A stretch of DNA of 6,150 nucleotides from JAFGTE01 sp043800105 (lineage in GTDB: Bacteria; Patescibacteriota; Gracilibacteria; UM-FILTER-43-11): NCBI GenBank assembly GCA_043800105.1, contig JAZDNJ010000052.1, positions 1-6,150 of the forward strand, read 5' to 3'. The notes beneath the pieces are model-generated. The model saw nothing but the letters and a program-made list of their open reading frames with translations. It ran no database searches and was not told the origin of the DNA. This document shows, one piece after another, positions 5,589 to 6,150 of this stretch. How positions within the stretch are numbered: position 1 is the stretch's first letter; the number at the start of each line of letters is the position of its first letter. A program made the translations under genes and the position numbers.

Positions 5589-6150
5589 ATGCTAGTCGAT
5601 ACCAAAGACATGTTTAAAAAAGCCTATAAAGGCGGATACGCGATCGGGGCTTTCAATGTAAACAACATGGAAATTATTCAGGGCATCATGTCCGCTTGCG
5701 CCGAGAAACGTTCACCCGTCATTTTGCAGATCTCAAAAGGTGCCCGTGAATTCGCCAACCCGCTTTACCTGACCAGACTGGTCGAGGCGGCCATGGAAGA
5801 ATATCCTGATATTCCGGTGGCTATGCATCTGGATCACGGCCCCGACTTTGCCCTGTGCAAAGCTTCCATTGACGGCGGTTATACTTCCGTGATGATCGAC
5901 GCTTCTCATGACCCCTACGAAGAAAATATCCGTCGTACTAAAGAAGTGGTGGATTACGCCCACAAACATGGTGTCGTAGTGGAGGCTGAATTGGGCCAAC
6001 TGGTAGGCGAGCAATTTGACGAAGGGGAGGGCGGAGCTATGGGCGGGGGACTTTATACAAACCCCGATCAGGCGGTGGAATTTGTGGAAAAGACCGGCTG
6101 TGACTCTTTGGCAGTCGCCATCGGTACAAGTCATGGAGCCTACAAGTTCA
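5589..6150 (+). CDS. fba: Class II fructose-bisphosphate aldolase, partial (3' end beyond right edge)
   Basis: This zinc enzyme reversibly splits fructose 1,6-bisphosphate into dihydroxyacetone phosphate and glyceraldehyde 3-phosphate in cytoplasmic glycolysis or gluconeogenesis. The first 187 residues are visible out of an expected 300-330. They show GAFNVNNME (20-28), VAMHLDHG (77-84) with the likely catalytic D82 and zinc ligand H83, SVMIDASHDPYEENI (100-114), VEAELG (131-136), and AIGTSHGAYKF (177-187) with the second zinc ligand H182. The third His and the phosphate-binding loops lie beyond the edge. The pattern matches the tagatose/GatY-like branch (such as the Helicobacter and Thermus aldolases) rather than the E. 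coli FbaA branch. A Gly/Glu-rich loop at about 140-155 replaces the usual loop. ATG 5589 is chosen because the family begins MLV; it is preceded by a pyrimidine-rich leader without a ribosome binding site, with TAAAAT at 5552-5557 as a possible -10. Tagatose-bisphosphate aldolase is an alternative. Confidence 0.93.
   Translation, partial: MLVDTKDMFKKAYKGGYAIGAFNVNNMEIIQGIMSACAEKRSPVILQISKGAREFANPLYLTRLVEAAMEEYPDIPVAMHLDHGPDFALCKASIDGGYTSVMIDASHDPYEENIRRTKEVVDYAHKHGVVVEAELGQLVGEQFDEGEGGAMGGGLYTNPDQAVEFVEKTGCDSLAVAIGTSHGAYKF

Overview
The window looks like a chromosomal segment from a bacterium with a simple, densely packed genome. It carries housekeeping cell-envelope and glycolysis genes, uses the standard code in every recognisable gene, has intergenic gaps of about 80 bases or less, and shows no convincing Shine-Dalgarno motif at most starts. 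The style of the LysM/M23 hydrolase, the FtsQ-like protein, LemA and the GatY-type aldolase, together with exact TAAAAT -10 boxes, would fit a candidate-phylum (Patescibacteria/CPR-like) genome. That is an inference from gene style, not proof. I see no tRNA or rRNA gene, no CRISPR array and no mobile element.

Left part (1-1801). A minus-strand secreted or membrane-anchored peptidoglycan hydrolase (two LysM domains, then the first residues of an M23 peptidase domain) runs off the left edge. Divergent from it is a two-gene plus-strand operon of unrecognised proteins: a small acidic helical protein (96 aa) and, one base later, a basic, alanine-rich, repeat-containing protein (179 aa). A strong sigma70-type promoter places the predicted transcription start on the A of the first ATG, so the mRNA is probably leaderless.

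Middle part (1804-3769). A minus-strand operon encodes an FtsQ-like divisome protein followed 12 bases later by a D-Ala-D-Ala carboxypeptidase of the PBP5/S11 family, which has Gly in place of Asn in the usual SxN motif. The carboxypeptidase gene ends 2 bases from the end of the unknown operon, tail to tail. A compact divergent promoter region (3712-3769) separates ftsQ from a plus-strand sugar-nucleotide epimerase/dehydratase.

Right part (3770-6150). Three plus-strand genes follow: the extended-SDR NAD-dependent epimerase, a LemA-family membrane protein with an unusual proline-rich tail, and a class II fructose-bisphosphate aldolase cut by the right edge. The envelope genes work together in general terms: FtsQ at the divisome, the carboxypeptidase and the LysM/M23 hydrolase in peptidoglycan trimming, and the epimerase in supplying sugar nucleotides for surface polysaccharide. 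The least explained part of the window is the two-gene orphan operon lying among the wall genes.
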